NCBI RefSeq assembly: GCF_001583495.1
Contig: NZ_LQAQ01000019.1
Span: forward strand, 274,836-313,537
DNA from: Flammeovirga sp. SJP92
GTDB taxonomy: Bacteria; Bacteroidota; Bacteroidia; Cytophagales; Flammeovirgaceae
Length of the DNA: 38,702 nucleotides
Reading direction: 5' to 3'
The position numbers were made by a program, and so were the translations under genes. This document shows positions 37,786-38,702 of the stretch, piece by piece (position 1 is the first letter of the stretch; every line of letters starts with the position of its first letter). A model generated the notes under the pieces. The model made no database searches, had not been told where the DNA came from, and saw only the letters and a list, made by a program, of their open reading frames with translations.

Positions 37786-38702
37786 ATGAAAGCATCATTA
37801 TACGAAGGAAATCAAACCTTCACTGTTGTTGAAAAAGAAATAGAAGCACCTGCTGCAGGTGAGGTGAGAATTAAAGTAGCCTATTGTGGGGTGTGCGGTA
37901 CCGATGTACATATTTATCATGGTATGATGGACAAGCGTGTCAGCATTCCTGTAACGATCGGGCATGAAATGTCGGGTACGGTAGATGCGGTTGGTGAAGG
38001 TGTGGAAGGGTTTCGTGTGGGCGAAAAAATCACAGTTCGTCCATTAGACAACAGAGGTGAAACGCCTGCTGATAAAGGACACAGTCATATTGCAAAAGCA
38101 TTGAAGTTTATCGGAATTGACAGCCCAGGCGCCATGCAACAATATTGGAATGTTCCTGCTTTCACATTGCATAAACTGAAAGAGGAAACGGACCTTAAGT
38201 TAGCGGCACTTATTGAGCCTCTATCAGTAGCTTGCCATGATGTACGCATGAGTAAATTGAAAAAAGGCGAAGTGGCCGTTGTTTTAGGTGGAGGTCCTAT
38301 CGGTTTGCTTGTTGCAATGGTGGCCAAAAGCAAAGGAGCTAGAGTTATTATTTCAGAAGTGAATGATGCTAGAATTAAAATGGCAGAAGACATGGGCTTT
38401 GAAGTAGTCAATCCTGTCATCACTGATTTAGTAGCCTATGTTGACCAACAAACAGAAGGCGGATTAGCGGATGTTGTATTCGAAGTAGCTGGCGTGCAAG
38501 CTTCATTAGATGTAATGACGGAAGTGGCAGGTATCCGTGGCCGTATTGTAATGGTGGCCATTCATGGAGAGAAAAAGCCCGTGGACCTGTTTAAGTTCTT
38601 CTGGAAAGAATTAGAGTTGATTGGTGCTCGTGTCTACGAAAAAGAAGATTACGAAGAGTCAATCCAATTGATCACAGAAAACAAATACAATTTCGATAAG
38701 AT
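37786..38702 (+). CDS. Zinc-dependent medium-chain dehydrogenase lacking the structural-zinc cysteines, 3' truncated
   Basis: The frame opens at ATG 37786 and runs 305 codons to the window edge with no stop, leaving out about 40-50 residues by comparison with the family. It is a MDR-type alcohol/polyol dehydrogenase: catalytic zinc Cys37 in YCGVCGTDVHIYHG, GHEMSGTVDAVG with His60 and Glu61, and the Rossmann motif VVLGGGPIGLLVAMVAKSKGA. The usual four-cysteine structural-zinc loop is absent; the equivalent stretch (about 85-125, PLDNRGETPADKGHSH onwards) contains no Cys. Relatives act on threonine, sorbitol or other polyols with NAD(P). Same strand as Gfo/Idh, 380 bases away beyond REPIN repeats, and probably part of the same sugar pathway. 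Confidence 0.88.
   Translation, partial: MKASLYEGNQTFTVVEKEIEAPAAGEVRIKVAYCGVCGTDVHIYHGMMDKRVSIPVTIGHEMSGTVDAVGEGVEGFRVGEKITVRPLDNRGETPADKGHSHIAKALKFIGIDSPGAMQQYWNVPAFTLHKLKEETDLKLAALIEPLSVACHDVRMSKLKKGEVAVVLGGGPIGLLVAMVAKSKGARVIISEVNDARIKMAEDMGFEVVNPVITDLVAYVDQQTEGGLADVVFEVAGVQASLDVMTEVAGIRGRIVMVAIHGEKKPVDLFKFFWKELELIGARVYEKEDYEESIQLITENKYNFDK

Noticed and set aside
38085-38423. 112-codon minus-strand frame at the window end
   Set aside because: Antisense shadow of the zinc dehydrogenase, which has an intact catalytic motif set.

Overview
The window looks like chromosome from a low-GC, polysaccharide-degrading member of the Bacteroidota, probably Cytophagales/Flammeovirga-like; the genus is inferred and not proven. 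Supporting signs are several promoters of the Bacteroidota form (TTG, about 20 bases, TAnnTTTG), little use of Shine-Dalgarno sequences, lipoprotein glycoside hydrolases, a TonB receptor with an N-terminal carboxypeptidase-regulatory-like domain, and a SusB-like GH97 enzyme. No rRNA, tRNA, CRISPR array, insertion sequence or phage gene was recognised.

Layout. (1) 1-6.9 kb is a metal/iron acquisition locus: a truncated membrane-anchored protein, a CbiX-type chelatase made as a lipoprotein, an AraC-family regulator, a siderophore-type TonB-dependent receptor and a PepSY-domain membrane protein. All three promoter regions carry the same operator-like 13-mer. (2) 6.9-7.4 kb is a tandem array of REP doublets (REPINs). 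(3) 7.5-18.3 kb is mixed housekeeping and stress content: small conserved proteins, a SpoIIE-type phosphatase, a GH43-like lipoprotein, a Rof-like Rho antagonist, a DinB-like protein, a voltage-gated K+ channel, UmuC, a candidate structured RNA, a TetR regulator and PrmC. (4) 18.3-28.2 kb is a carbohydrate block: a GH97-GH2 operon on the minus strand, a secreted caspase-like protein with a lectin-like N-domain, and a LacZ-type GH2. (5) 28.2-30.1 kb holds more palindromic repeats and an isolated 522-residue protein with a PD-(D/E)XK/DUF4365-like N-terminus. (6) 30.3 kb to the end is a plus-strand catabolic operon: a RhaT-family sugar symporter, a solute-binding protein, two tandem class III CoA-transferases, a second solute-binding protein, a Gfo/Idh/MocA oxidoreductase and a truncated zinc-dependent dehydrogenase.

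The most unusual system is (6). Both solute-binding proteins lack any signal peptide, and in-frame stops just upstream rule out a longer start. They are translationally coupled to the CoA-transferases, and no ABC permease or ATPase is present. This suggests solute-binding folds working in the cytoplasm with a CoA-transferase pair on a sugar-derived substrate brought in by the symporter. I do not know a described pathway of this form.

The window is also rich in short palindromes that start with the tetranucleotide GTAG, the hallmark of REP elements moved by TnpA-REP (RAYT) proteins. At two genes the element supplies the stop codon itself. A second, longer palindrome family appears at 0.6 kb and at 28.2 kb with its parts in inside-out order.
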